A DNA stretch of 64,000 nucleotides. It comes from Qipengyuania gaetbuli (lineage in GTDB: Bacteria > Pseudomonadota > Alphaproteobacteria > Sphingomonadales > Sphingomonadaceae). Position numbers and translations under genes: made by a program. The notes under the pieces are model-generated. The model had not been told where the DNA came from. It did not search any database and worked only from the letters and a program-made list of their open reading frames with translations. The DNA lies in assembly GCF_020524765.1 (NCBI RefSeq), contig NZ_JAIVLR010000001.1, forward strand, positions 558,001 to 622,000. The letters are read 5' to 3'. Below are positions 25,669 to 33,710 of the stretch, in pieces (the first letter of the stretch is position 1; each line of letters starts with the position of its first letter).

Positions 25669-26235
25669 TTACGCCGCTTCGCGCAGTTTCTTCAGCTTCT
25701 TCAGCGCCATGTTACGCTTGAGGCGCGAGAGGTGGTCGATGAAGAGGATGCCTTCGAGGTGGTCCATCTCGTGCTGGATGCAGGTGGCCATCAGGCCTTC
25801 CATCTCCTCCTCGTGCACGTTCCCGTCGAGGTCCTGATAGCGCACGCGGCAGGTCGCCGGGCGATCGACATCGGCGAAGATGTCGGGGACCGACAGGCAG
25901 CCTTCCTGGTAGGTCGTCAGCTCATCCGCCGGATCGAGGATTTCGGGGTTCACAAAAACCCGCGGTTCCTTCTTCGTCGGATAGTGGTGGTGGTGATGGC
26001 CGCCGTGGTTGCACTCTTCCGGCTCCGCATCGGTGTCTTCCGGCTGGAGATCTATGACAAGCAGGCGCTTCGGCACGCCGACCTGGATCGCGGCGAGGCC
26101 GATGCCGGGCGCGGCATACATGGTTTCGAACATGTCTTCGACAAGCGTCTTCAACTCGTCGTCGAACTCGGTGACGGGTTCGGACACGACCTTGAGCCGG
26201 GGATCCGGCACTTCGAGGATTTCACGGATAGCCAT
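25669..26235 (-). CDS. def: Peptide deformylase with a histidine-rich insertion
   Basis: Removes the formyl group from nascent peptides, the partner of Fmt. The 188-aa protein has all three metal-site motifs: 'GIGLAAIQVG' (44-53), 'EGCLSVP' and 'QHEMDHLEG', so it should be active. Between the second strand ('RLLVIDLQP', to 65) and 'PRVFVNPEI' (91 on) it carries an unusual acidic and histidine-rich insertion (about 65-90) including 'ECNHGGHHHHHY'. Such a run could bind Ni, Zn or Fe. The insertion is in frame and the codons vary (CAC/CAT mix), so it is not a simple slippage artefact. The partner gene fmt lies 1.4 kb away on the other strand. Confidence 0.93.
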   Translation of the reverse strand: MAIREILEVPDPRLKVVSEPVTEFDDELKTLVEDMFETMYAAPGIGLAAIQVGVPKRLLVIDLQPEDTDAEPEECNHGGHHHHHYPTKKEPRVFVNPEILDPADELTTYQEGCLSVPDIFADVDRPATCRVRYQDLDGNVHEEEMEGLMATCIQHEMDHLEGILFIDHLSRLKRNMALKKLKKLREAA

Positions 26236-26267
26236 GCGGGTTCAGATAGGCGCGGCAAGCGCGGAAT

Positions 26268-26942
26268 TCAATCCGACTCGCGCATGGTCCGGCGAGTGAA
26301 CAGCTTCTTCGCAGTAGGGCCCCAGGTCAGCCACATTTCCGTAACCAGGATGGGGAGCAACAGCGTCAGCCATTCCTTGGTCGTTTCTTGCAAGTCCTCA
26401 GTCGGCATGAAAGCAAGAACGTCGTCCTGCACCTTGTTGATAATGCGTACCCAGACGAACGCTGCGCCGAGCGCGAAGGCTCGGATGGCGAACTTGCGGT
26501 GGTTGACAAAGTCACGCCTGCGGGCCGCCTGCCAGGCAACTGCCGCGAAGAAGATCCAGGTGCTAGCCAGCAAAGTCAGCGGGACACGCGAACCGGGCAA
26601 ATAGAGGGTCGAACCGAGATATACCCCGAGCAAGCCCGCGATAATGCACCCGCCAAGAAAGACCCTGCCAAGCCACCGGTGTACTTGCGGCCGCGACTGG
26701 CGCAGGCCCGGCATGAACTGGAGCGGCGCGATCAGCAGGATGGGTGACGCGATGACAGCGTGGCCGACGTACCAAACGATGCGGTTCCAGGTCGTCGAGC
26801 CATCCTGCAGATCGGGCGACAGCACGTCTCCGACGGAATCGAGCAGGAAGTACACACTCGTTGCAAGGAACGCGGCCCAGAAGATGTACCAGAGCAGATG
26901 GACGGGCGTTACCCGCCGCGAAGCTGTCGCCAATCCCGTCAC
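26268..26942 (-). CDS. DUF2306 membrane protein
   Basis: Predicted inner-membrane protein of 224 aa with about six hydrophobic segments. The DUF2306 signature is visible in 'VHRWLGRVFLGGCI' and 'VNHRKFAIRAFALGAAFVWVR', with conserved histidines that might hold a cofactor or metal. The family's function is unknown. It lies between def (32 nt downstream) and recR (29 nt upstream) on the same strand and may be co-transcribed, but its content suggests no link with translation or repair. Confidence 0.85.
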   Translation of the reverse strand: MTGLATASRRVTPVHLLWYIFWAAFLATSVYFLLDSVGDVLSPDLQDGSTTWNRIVWYVGHAVIASPILLIAPLQFMPGLRQSRPQVHRWLGRVFLGGCIIAGLLGVYLGSTLYLPGSRVPLTLLASTWIFFAAVAWQAARRRDFVNHRKFAIRAFALGAAFVWVRIINKVQDDVLAFMPTEDLQETTKEWLTLLLPILVTEMWLTWGPTAKKLFTRRTMRESD

Positions 26943-26971
26943 TCCCCAAGGGTCAAACCCCCGAGCGAGTT

Positions 26972-27568
26972 TTAGCCGAGAGGTCGCCGCGCGCGCAATG
27001 CCTGTGCAAGCGTGCCTTCATCGAGATAGTCGAGTTCGCCGCCAACCGGCAGGCCGTGGGCGAGTTGGGTGATGCGCACGGGGAAATCCTCCAGCCGCTC
27101 GGCGAGGTAGTGCGCGGTGGTCTGGCCTTCGAGCGTGGCGTTCATGGCCAGCACGACCTCGTCCACCCCGCCAGCCTCCACGCGGGCGAGCAGGCTGGCG
27201 ATATTGAGGTCTTCGGGCCGCACGCCGTCGAGCGCGGAAAGCTTGCCGCCGAGCACGTGGTACTTGCCGGTGAAGAGTTTGGCGCGGTCGAGCGCCCAGA
27301 GATCGGCCACGTCTTCCACCACGCAGAGCGATTTCGTGTCGCGGCGCGGATCGGCGCAAATGCCGCAGGGGTTGCGGGTGTCGACATTGCCGCAGGTCTC
27401 GCACTCGACCAGCGCCTCGCCCACCGTGGCCAGCGCCTCAAGCAAAGCGGGCAGCGCGCTTTCGCGCCGCTTGACCAGCCACAGCACGGCACGCCGCGCG
27501 CTGCGCGGGCCGAGGCCGGGCAGGCGCGCCAGAGCGGAGGCCAGTGTCTCGATCTCTTGCGATGCCAT
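26972..27568 (-). CDS. recR: Recombination protein RecR
   Basis: Component of the RecFOR pathway, loading RecA at single-strand gaps. The 198-aa product is standard length: helix-hairpin-helix ('[20 protein letters not shown]', about 14-33), a four-cysteine zinc motif (Cys56, 59, 68, 71), a Toprim domain ('[14 protein letters not shown]') and C-terminal '[21 protein letters not shown]'. ATG 27568 was preferred over the in-frame ATG at 27628, because the extra 20 residues are not family-like. It is divergent from fmt with a 52-bp gap. Confidence 0.95.
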   Translation of the reverse strand: MASQEIETLASALARLPGLGPRSARRAVLWLVKRRESALPALLEALATVGEALVECETCGNVDTRNPCGICADPRRDTKSLCVVEDVADLWALDRAKLFTGKYHVLGGKLSALDGVRPEDLNIASLLARVEAGGVDEVVLAMNATLEGQTTAHYLAERLEDFPVRITQLAHGLPVGGELDYLDEGTLAQALRARRPLG

Positions 27569-27620
27569 GGAGTGACAGATAGGGGCGCGGGCATAGCAGA
27601 GAAAGACCACAAGGCCCGTC

Positions 27621-28529
27621 ATGCGCATAATCTTTATGGGTAGCCCGGAATTCGCGGTGCCGACGCTGCAGGCGCTGGTCGATGCCGCGCACGAGGTGGT
27701 CTGCGTCTACACCCAGCCGCCGCGCCCGGGTGGCCGCCGCGGCAAGGAACTGACCAAGACCGCAGTGCACCAGCTGGCCGAACGGCTGGGCATCGAGGTG
27801 CGCCATCCCGTCTCGCTCAAATCGGCAGAGGAGCAGGAGAAATTCGCGGCGCTCGGTGCCGATGTGGCGGTTGTCGCCGCCTATGGCCTGATCCTGCCGC
27901 AAGCGGTGCTCGATGCGCCGAAGCACGGCTGCCTCAATGTCCACGCCTCGATCCTGCCGCACTGGCGCGGGGCGGCACCGATCCACCGTTCGATCATGGC
28001 GGGCGACGAGGTGACGGGCGTGACGATCATGCAGATGGAAGCGGGGCTCGATACCGGCCCGATGCTCGCGACGGTTCGCACGCCGGTCGAGGACAAGACC
28101 ACGGGCGAACTGACCGAGGAACTGGCGGAACTCGGCGCGCAGCTGATGGTCGGCACGCTGATCGACCTCGAGGCGCTTCACCTGGTCGAACAGGACCATG
28201 ATGCCGCGACTTACGCAAAGAAGATCGACAAGGCGGAAGCGCGGATCGATTTCGCGCGACCGGCCGCAGAAGTGGTCCGGCAGGTCCATGGCCTCTCGCC
28301 CTTCCCCGGCGCGTGGTTCGACCTCGACGGGATGCGCGTGAAGCTGCTGCGCGCGGAGGTGGCCGAAGGTTCGGGCAAGCCCGGCGAAGTGCTGGGCGAA
28401 AGCCTCACCATCGCCTGCACCGACGGCGCTATCCGCCCGGTCGAATTGCAGAAGGCCGGCAAGCCTCGAATGGACCTCGACACTTTCCTGCGCGGCAATC
28501 CGGTCGCGAAAGGCTCGATCCTTTCGTGA
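27621..28529 (+). CDS. fmt: Methionyl-tRNA formyltransferase
   Basis: Formylates initiator Met-tRNA using 10-formyltetrahydrofolate. The 302-aa protein has the N-terminal Rossmann start '[14 protein letters not shown]', the catalytic region '[19 protein letters not shown]' (Asn, His) with the aspartate of 'GLDTGPML', and the C-terminal OB-fold (about 205-302). Its TGA overlaps the GTG start of truA (28526-28529). Deformylase is on the opposite strand nearby, so the formylation cycle genes cluster within about 3 kb. Confidence 0.95.
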   Translation: MRIIFMGSPEFAVPTLQALVDAAHEVVCVYTQPPRPGGRRGKELTKTAVHQLAERLGIEVRHPVSLKSAEEQEKFAALGADVAVVAAYGLILPQAVLDAPKHGCLNVHASILPHWRGAAPIHRSIMAGDEVTGVTIMQMEAGLDTGPMLATVRTPVEDKTTGELTEELAELGAQLMVGTLIDLEALHLVEQDHDAATYAKKIDKAEARIDFARPAAEVVRQVHGLSPFPGAWFDLDGMRVKLLRAEVAEGSGKPGEVLGESLTIACTDGAIRPVELQKAGKPRMDLDTFLRGNPVAKGSILS

Positions 28530-29275
28530 CCCGCTTTGCCCTCACTCTCGAATTCGACGGCACGCCGTTCTTCGGCCTGCAGCGCCAGCCGCACGGGCCG
28601 AGCGTGCAGCAATCGGTCGAGGAGGCGGCACAGCGCATCACGGGCGAGGAAGTGACGCTGGCCAGCGCGGGGCGGACCGATACCGGCGTCCACGCGCTCG
28701 CCATGCGCAGCCATATCGACATCGAGAAGGACATCGAGCCCTTCCGCCTCATGGAGGCGCTGAACGCACAGCTGCGACCCGACCCGGTCGCCGTGACGCA
28801 TTGCGAGGTAGTGCCCGACGACTGGCACGCGCGCTTTTCCTGCATCGGGCGCAGCTATGTCTACCGTATCACCAACCGCCGCGCGCCGCTGACGCTGGAG
28901 CGGGACCGCGCCTGGCAAGTGCCCCAGCCACTCGACGCTGCCGCCATGCATGAAGCGGCGCAGGCGCTGGTCGGCCATCACGATTTCACCACTTTCCGTT
29001 CGGTGCAGTGCCAGTCGGCCAGTCCGGTGAAAACGCTCGACCGGCTCGATGTGGAGCGCGATGGCGTACACGTGCTGATCCATGCATCGGCGCGCAGTTT
29101 CCTGCATCACCAAGTGCGCTCTATGGTCGGCTGCCTGGCGCTGGTCGGGATGGGCCGGTGGGAAGTCGGCCGCGTGAAGCAGGCACTGGAAGCGCGCGAC
29201 CGGCAGGAACTGGGGCTCAACGCTCCGCCGGACGGGCTTTACTTCGTCGAGGCGATCTACCCCGACGAGACCTGA
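28526..29275 (+). CDS. truA: tRNA pseudouridine synthase A
   Basis: Makes pseudouridine at positions 38-40 of the tRNA anticodon stem. The 249-aa product has the catalytic aspartate in '[12 protein letters not shown]', preceded by '[14 protein letters not shown]' and followed by '[10 protein letters not shown]'-like '[14 protein letters not shown]', all TruA hallmarks. The GTG start at 28526 overlaps the fmt stop (GTGA); no ATG lies near the conserved N-terminus '[11 protein letters not shown]'. The stop codon overlaps a small palindrome, TGACGT-A-ACGTCA (29273-29285), possibly an operator for the next gene. Confidence 0.94.
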   Translation: MTRFALTLEFDGTPFFGLQRQPHGPSVQQSVEEAAQRITGEEVTLASAGRTDTGVHALAMRSHIDIEKDIEPFRLMEALNAQLRPDPVAVTHCEVVPDDWHARFSCIGRSYVYRITNRRAPLTLERDRAWQVPQPLDAAAMHEAAQALVGHHDFTTFRSVQCQSASPVKTLDRLDVERDGVHVLIHASARSFLHHQVRSMVGCLALVGMGRWEVGRVKQALEARDRQELGLNAPPDGLYFVEAIYPDET

Positions 29276-29285
29276 CGTAACGTCA
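29273..29285. promoter_or_regulatory. Palindrome TGACGT-A-ACGTCA upstream of the MDR oxidoreductase
   Basis: A perfect 6-bp inverted repeat with one central base, starting in the truA stop codon and ending 70 nt before the start of the oxidoreductase gene. Its position fits an operator; no regulator is evident nearby. Confidence 0.3.
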
Positions 29286-29355
29286 CCCTAGCCAAGCCGC
29301 GACGAGGGGCCTAGCGATGGCCGCACACGGACGGGACAGGTTTGGGAGACATGAC

Positions 29356-30468
29356 ATGACCACCACCGGCAAGCAGCTTTTCACTACCCTTGCGGCAGAC
29401 GGCACGCTGACCGTCGAAATCGCCGATGCGACCTTCCCCGACCCGACCGGCAACCAGGTCCTCGTGCGCATGGAAGCGGCGCCGATCAACCCGTCCGACC
29501 TCGCGATCCTGACCGGCGCGGCGGATTTCGAGAACGCCGACTATTCGCCCGGCAAGGTCGTCGCCAAGATGCCCGAACCCTTCAATTCGGGCCAGAAGGC
29601 GCGCCACGGCCAGCGCCTGCCCGCAGGCAATGAAGGTGCAGGCACCGTCATTGCGACGGGCGACAGCGACATGGCCAAGGCGCTGATGGGGCAGCGTGTT
29701 GCCTGCGTTCCCGGCAATGCCTTCAGCCAGTACGCAATTGCGGACGCCGCCATGTGCCTGCCGCTGGGCGATCACAGCTCGGAAGCGGGCGCGTCGAGCT
29801 TCGTCAATCCGATGACGGCACTGGGCTTCGTCGAGAATGCGAAGATGGATGGCGAGAAGGCGATCCTCCACACGGTGGGCGCATCGAACCTCGGCCAGAT
29901 GCTCAACCGTATCTGCCTCGAGGACGGAATGGGCCTCGTGAATATCGTGCGCAAGGACGACCAGGCAGAACTGCTCAAGTCGCAGGGCGCCACGCACGTG
30001 GTCAATTCCTCCGACGACGACTTCATGGCCAAGCTCAAGGCGGCAATCGACGAAACCGACGCCTTCTATGGCTTCGACCCGATCGGCGGCGGCCAGATGG
30101 TCGACACCTGTTTCAAGGCGATGGAACAGGTCGCCGTGTCGAAGATGACCGAATATTCGCGCTACGGTTCGAACCAGGCGAAGCGCATGTTCATTTACGG
30201 CCGCCTCGACTTCGGACCGACCATCCTGACGCCTGCCTACGGGTTCGGCTGGACGCTTTCGGGCTGGCTGCTGACCCCGTTCCTGCAGACCGCGGGCATG
30301 GAAACGGTCATGCGGATGCGCAAGCGCGTGCTCGACAACCTGACGACCACCTTTGCCAGCAGCTACAAGACGAAGGTCGACCTCGAAGGTATGCTGACGA
30401 AGGACGCGATCCTCGACTACCGCCAGATGAAGACGGGCGAGAAGTACCTCGTCACGCCCAACGGCTGA
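29356..30468 (+). CDS. Medium-chain dehydrogenase/reductase, zinc-independent type
   Basis: NAD(P)-dependent oxidoreductase of the MDR superfamily, 370 aa. The GroES-like N-terminus ('VLVRMEAAPINPSDLAILTG', about 35-54) and 'GNEGAGTVIATG' are present, but the cysteine/histidine set of zinc alcohol dehydrogenases is missing, as in quinone oxidoreductase-like members. A Rossmann segment ('AILHTVGASNLGQMLNRIC') binds the coenzyme. Related to crotonyl-CoA/trans-2-enoyl-type and quinone oxidoreductase groups; the substrate is unknown. ATG 29356 follows GGGAGA. It is separate from truA by 80 nt and convergent with the asparaginase gene. Confidence 0.87.
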   Translation: MTTTGKQLFTTLAADGTLTVEIADATFPDPTGNQVLVRMEAAPINPSDLAILTGAADFENADYSPGKVVAKMPEPFNSGQKARHGQRLPAGNEGAGTVIATGDSDMAKALMGQRVACVPGNAFSQYAIADAAMCLPLGDHSSEAGASSFVNPMTALGFVENAKMDGEKAILHTVGASNLGQMLNRICLEDGMGLVNIVRKDDQAELLKSQGATHVVNSSDDDFMAKLKAAIDETDAFYGFDPIGGGQMVDTCFKAMEQVAVSKMTEYSRYGSNQAKRMFIYGRLDFGPTILTPAYGFGWTLSGWLLTPFLQTAGMETVMRMRKRVLDNLTTTFASSYKTKVDLEGMLTKDAILDYRQMKTGEKYLVTPNG

Positions 30469-30471
30469 GGC

Positions 30472-31449
30472 CTAGCGCCCGTCGAACGCCTGCTGGATGG
30501 CAGCGGGATCGCTGGTCCCGCTCGCCAGCAGGAGTTGGAGGAGAATCCGCGCCTTCTGCGGGTTCAGCGCGCGGGCGGCGACGAAGCGGTTGGCTTCGTC
30601 CTCGCCCTCGCGGTCGACCAGACCTTCGTCGACACGGCTCGACCGGACGACGGCAATGGCGCTGCCTGCCAGCCGAGCAAGTTCGCGCCTTACGGTCTCG
30701 GGCATGTTCCCCTCGCCAACCCCGGCTACCACGATGCCGCGCGTGGCCTCGCCCACTATCCGCAGCGCTTCGTCCGCGCGCATGCCGGCATGGACGAACA
30801 GGATCGGCACTTCGGGCAGGTCGCCGCACCAGGCGAAGGGCGCTTCGCCGCCCTGCCGCCATGGCGCGCCGAACCATTCGAGCGTCGCCGGGGTGACGAA
30901 ACCGATGGATTCGCGCGGAAACCCGCGGAAGGCATCGGTGCCGCGCGTCCTCACTTTGCGCACGTCGCGCGCGGCGAAGACACGGTCGCCCATCACCACG
31001 AGCACGCCGCGACCCGACGCATCGCTATCGCTGGCAACGCGCACGGCATTGGCGAAATTGCGAAGGCCATCATAGCCGACCGCATCGGCAGGCCGCATTG
31101 CGCCCACCACCACGACCGGCTTGGTGGCGGGCAGGGTCAGGTCGAGCAGGAAGGCGGTTTCCTCGAGCGTGTCGGTGCCGTGCGTGACGACGACCCCGTC
31201 GCAATCGTCACGACCGAGCGCCTCCAGAATAGCCGCGTGCAGCGGGTTCCAGACCTCGGGGCCGATTTCGGCCGAATCGATATTGGCGATCTGGCGGCCG
31301 GACAGTTCCGCCGCGAGCCCCAGCCCACCTACCTTTTCGAGATAGTCCTCGATCCCGATCTCGCCTGCGCGATAGTCCTGCGCGATGGCGGAACCCGCGA
31401 TCCCGGCGATTGTGCCCCCGGTGGCAAGCACGGTCAGTCTGATGGTCAT
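30472..31449 (-). CDS. Asparaginase
   Basis: Hydrolyses L-asparagine to aspartate and ammonia. The product (325 aa from ATG 31449) has both threonine motifs of the bacterial type I/II family: 'LATGGTIAG' at the N-terminus and 'VVTHGTDTLEETAFLLDL' near residue 90. There is no signal peptide, so it is expected in the cytoplasm. The ATG at 31449 is preferred, because it opens directly on the first beta strand (MTIRLTVLATGG); an ATG at 31470 adds seven unremarkable residues. It is divergent from the Crp/Fnr regulator. Confidence 0.9.
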   Translation of the reverse strand: MTIRLTVLATGGTIAGIAGSAIAQDYRAGEIGIEDYLEKVGGLGLAAELSGRQIANIDSAEIGPEVWNPLHAAILEALGRDDCDGVVVTHGTDTLEETAFLLDLTLPATKPVVVVGAMRPADAVGYDGLRNFANAVRVASDSDASGRGVLVVMGDRVFAARDVRKVRTRGTDAFRGFPRESIGFVTPATLEWFGAPWRQGGEAPFAWCGDLPEVPILFVHAGMRADEALRIVGEATRGIVVAGVGEGNMPETVRRELARLAGSAIAVVRSSRVDEGLVDREGEDEANRFVAARALNPQKARILLQLLLASGTSDPAAIQQAFDGR

Positions 31450-31647
31450 GGGCGCGAGGGATAGCGCCAAGGCGTCACTCGGTCACGCCTTCATGAACGG
31501 GCGAAGAGGCCGAGGGCAGCAAGTTTTGCGATTATAACAAATGACAATGCGGGCTGTCTGCTTTGTGCGTATGAATTCCTGAAAAGAACAGAAAGCTAAC
31601 ATCCGTCAATAGACCGCAAACTTCCGACTTGGTTAATCAGCCCCGCA

Positions 31648-32421
31648 ATGGACGCGATAAGAGGTGACATCAGGTCTTCCCCGTTCCCGCTGACCGGCGA
31701 TTTCCTCGCCGGGCGCCTGTGGGACCAGCTCGACCGGGACGACCTGCAATATATCGAAGACCTGATCGAGACCGTGCAGGACCACGGCGATGGCGCGCGC
31801 CTGCTCGAAAGGGGCACGGTTACCGACCGCAGCACCATGCTGATCGAAGGCTTCGTCTTCCGCACGATCGAGAGCGGCGACCGCCGCTATATCGTCGGCG
31901 TGCAGGTGCCCGGCGACTTCGTCGATCTGCACGGCTTTGCGCTGAAGCGGCTGGACCATTCGATCGTCGCTGCCGGACCGGTCAAGGTGGGCACGGTCAG
32001 CCATGACAGCCTGCGCAAGGTCATGCACGAAAGGCCCAATGTCGCGCGCGCCATGTGGTTCGGAACGCTTCTCGACGCGGCCATCCATCGCAAGTGGATC
32101 CAGATTCTCGAACAGCTCGACGCGCCCAAGCGGATCGCCCATCTCTATGCCGAATTGCAGACCCGGCTCGAAATGGTTGGCCGCGATGCCCCGCGCGCAT
32201 TGCGTACGCCGTTCACCCAGCTCGACCTTGCCGACATGTGCGGGGTCAGCGCGATCCACGCCAACCGCGCGGTCGGCAAGCTGCGAGATCTCGGCATTGC
32301 GGAAATCCGTCGCGGCGACCTGTTCTGCGAAGATTGGGACCGCCTGCGCCGCTATGCGCGCTTCGATCCCGACTATCTCTATGGCGACGGCTCGCTGAAG
32401 CTCGACAAGGGATGGTACTGA
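31648..32421 (+). CDS. Crp/Fnr-family transcriptional regulator
   Basis: Cyclic-nucleotide-binding-fold regulator of 257 aa. The N-terminal beta-roll (about 25-150, 'VVQVPGDFVDLHGF'-like 'VGVQVPGDFVDLHG') is followed by the dimer helix and a winged helix-turn-helix near 195-235 ('FTQLDLADMCGVSAIHANRAV'). It lacks the N-terminal cysteine cluster of FNR, so it is unlikely to bind an Fe-S cluster; the ligand is unknown. The 198-nt gap upstream contains AT-rich stretches (TTGCGATTATAACAA near 31526) that could be its own control site. It is followed by tRNA-Val. Alphaproteobacterial Crp-like proteins of this type often respond to stress. Confidence 0.87.
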   Translation: MDAIRGDIRSSPFPLTGDFLAGRLWDQLDRDDLQYIEDLIETVQDHGDGARLLERGTVTDRSTMLIEGFVFRTIESGDRRYIVGVQVPGDFVDLHGFALKRLDHSIVAAGPVKVGTVSHDSLRKVMHERPNVARAMWFGTLLDAAIHRKWIQILEQLDAPKRIAHLYAELQTRLEMVGRDAPRALRTPFTQLDLADMCGVSAIHANRAVGKLRDLGIAEIRRGDLFCEDWDRLRRYARFDPDYLYGDGSLKLDKGWY

Positions 32422-32476
32422 TCGGCGCGCTTGACGCTGCCGCAAAGCGCGCTACATGCCCGCTTCTCCCGCAAGG

Positions 32477-32552
32477 GGGCGCTTAGCTCAGTTGGTAGAG
32501 CATCTCGTTTACACCGAGAGGGTCGGCGGTTCGAGCCCGTCAGCGCCCACCA
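32477..32552 (+). tRNA. tRNA-Val (anticodon UAC)
   Basis: A 76-nt cloverleaf: acceptor GGGCGCT/AGCGCCC, D arm GCTC...GAGC, anticodon stem TCTCG/CGAGA with loop TTTACAC (anticodon TAC), T arm with GGTTCGAGCC-type loop, discriminator A and an encoded CCA. It lies between the Crp/Fnr gene and the bd-oxidase operon. No integrase or repeated 3' end is nearby, so there is no sign of its use as an attachment site. Confidence 0.96.
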
Positions 32553-32559
32553 TCCCCCC

Positions 32560-32703
32560 TCAGGCAAGCCACAGGCGCAGGGCGTAGGCCACGGCCCCCA
32601 GCACCGTCACGCTTGCGATCCAGATCAGCACCATCCAGCCCAGCCGCTGCCACAGCGGGCGGGCTTGCGCGTCCTGCGAACCGGACAGCGGGTCGAAGGC
32701 CAT
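32560..32703 (-). CDS. DUF2474 small membrane protein (bd-oxidase accessory)
   Basis: A 47-aa protein with one membrane helix (about 22-44) and the typical 'PLWQRLGWMVLIWIASV' segment of DUF2474. It starts on the ATG that overlaps the cioB stop (TGATG at 32701-32705), so it is the third subunit gene of the oxidase operon. By analogy with CydX in E. coli, it probably sits beside the catalytic subunit and stabilises the hemes. It is too short for many gene finders but is well supported by position and sequence. Confidence 0.88.
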   Translation of the reverse strand: MAFDPLSGSQDAQARPLWQRLGWMVLIWIASVTVLGAVAYALRLWLA

Positions 32704-33710
32704 CAGTGGTAGCCTTCCGTCCCGACCTTGCCGCGAAACACCCAGTAGGCCCAGGCCGTGTAGGCGAGGATCAGCGGCATGGTGATGGCGACGCCCACCA
32801 GCATGAAGGCCTGGCTTCTCTGCGGTGCTGCAGCATCCCAGATGGACACGTCGGGCGGCACGACATTGGGCCAGATCGTCAGGCCGAGGCCGGCCATGCC
32901 GAGCAGGAACAGCGCGATGCTGAGCCAGAAGGGCAGGCTCTGCCCCTCCCCGCCCAGCGAGCGCAGCAGCAGGACGGCCAGTCCCAGTGTGACCAGCGGC
33001 ACCCACGCGGTGAGGTAGATTTCAGGGGCGGAGAGCCAGCGCGCCGCATATTCGGGATCGAGCGCGAGGTTGTAGGCGCTGACCGCCCCCATCAGGGCGA
33101 GCGTGCCGATCGCCGCGTGCTTGGCCAGTTGGCGCGCATGGGCCTGCGCCTTGCCCTCCAGCTTCCAAATCAGCCAGGTCGCGCCGAGCAGCGCATAACC
33201 GACCACGGTCCCGAAGCCGGTCAGCAACGTATAGGGCGTCAACCAGTCCCACCAGCTTCCGGCATAGGCGCGGTCCTGCACCTCTATCCCCTGAAGCAGC
33301 GCGCCCAGGATCATGCCCTGCGCCATGGCCGCGACGAAGGATCCGGCGGTGAAGCTGAAGTCCCAAAACCTCTCGTGCGCCTTGTCGCGCCAGCGAAATT
33401 CGAACGCGACCCCGCGAAAGACGAGGCCCAGCAACATGGCGATTACAAGCGGGTAAGTCGCAGGCAGGATGATGGCATAGGCCAGCGGGAATGCGGCAAA
33501 CAGTCCGCCCCCGCCCAGCACCAGCCAGGTCTCGTTCCCGTCCCACACCGGCGCGATGGAATTCATCGCCTGGTCGCGCTCCTGTCCCGGCTCGAAAGTG
33601 GGGAACAGCACACCGATGCCGAGGTCGAAACCGTCCATCACGACATAGGCGAAGACCGCGAAGGCGATGATGAACGCCCAGATGACTGTTAGGTCGACAT
33701 CAACGCCCAT
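32703..33710 (-). CDS. cioB: Cytochrome bd-type quinol oxidase subunit II
   Basis: Structural subunit of the bd-type terminal oxidase, an inner-membrane protein of 335 aa with eight to nine helices. Family motifs include 'FAYVVMDGFDLGIG' near the N-terminus and 'PVWDGNETWLVLGGGGLFAAFP' type segment (only part quoted), which contact the hemes and quinol region of subunit I. ATG 33710 overlaps the end of cioA by 11 nt, giving coupled, equimolar synthesis. An in-frame ATG further upstream would add eleven basic residues and is less likely. Confidence 0.93.
   Translation of the reverse strand: MGVDVDLTVIWAFIIAFAVFAYVVMDGFDLGIGVLFPTFEPGQERDQAMNSIAPVWDGNETWLVLGGGGLFAAFPLAYAIILPATYPLVIAMLLGLVFRGVAFEFRWRDKAHERFWDFSFTAGSFVAAMAQGMILGALLQGIEVQDRAYAGSWWDWLTPYTLLTGFGTVVGYALLGATWLIWKLEGKAQAHARQLAKHAAIGTLALMGAVSAYNLALDPEYAARWLSAPEIYLTAWVPLVTLGLAVLLLRSLGGEGQSLPFWLSIALFLLGMAGLGLTIWPNVVPPDVSIWDAAAPQRSQAFMLVGVAITMPLILAYTAWAYWVFRGKVGTEGYH

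Noticed and set aside
31520-31545. TTGCGATTATAACAA upstream of the Crp/Fnr gene as an FNR box
   Set aside because: It departs from TTGAT-N4-ATCAA at several positions; only noted as a possible control region.
32477-32552. tRNA-Val and tRNA-Thr as possible integration sites
   Set aside because: No integrase, no repeated tRNA 3' end and no change of gene style next to either tRNA.
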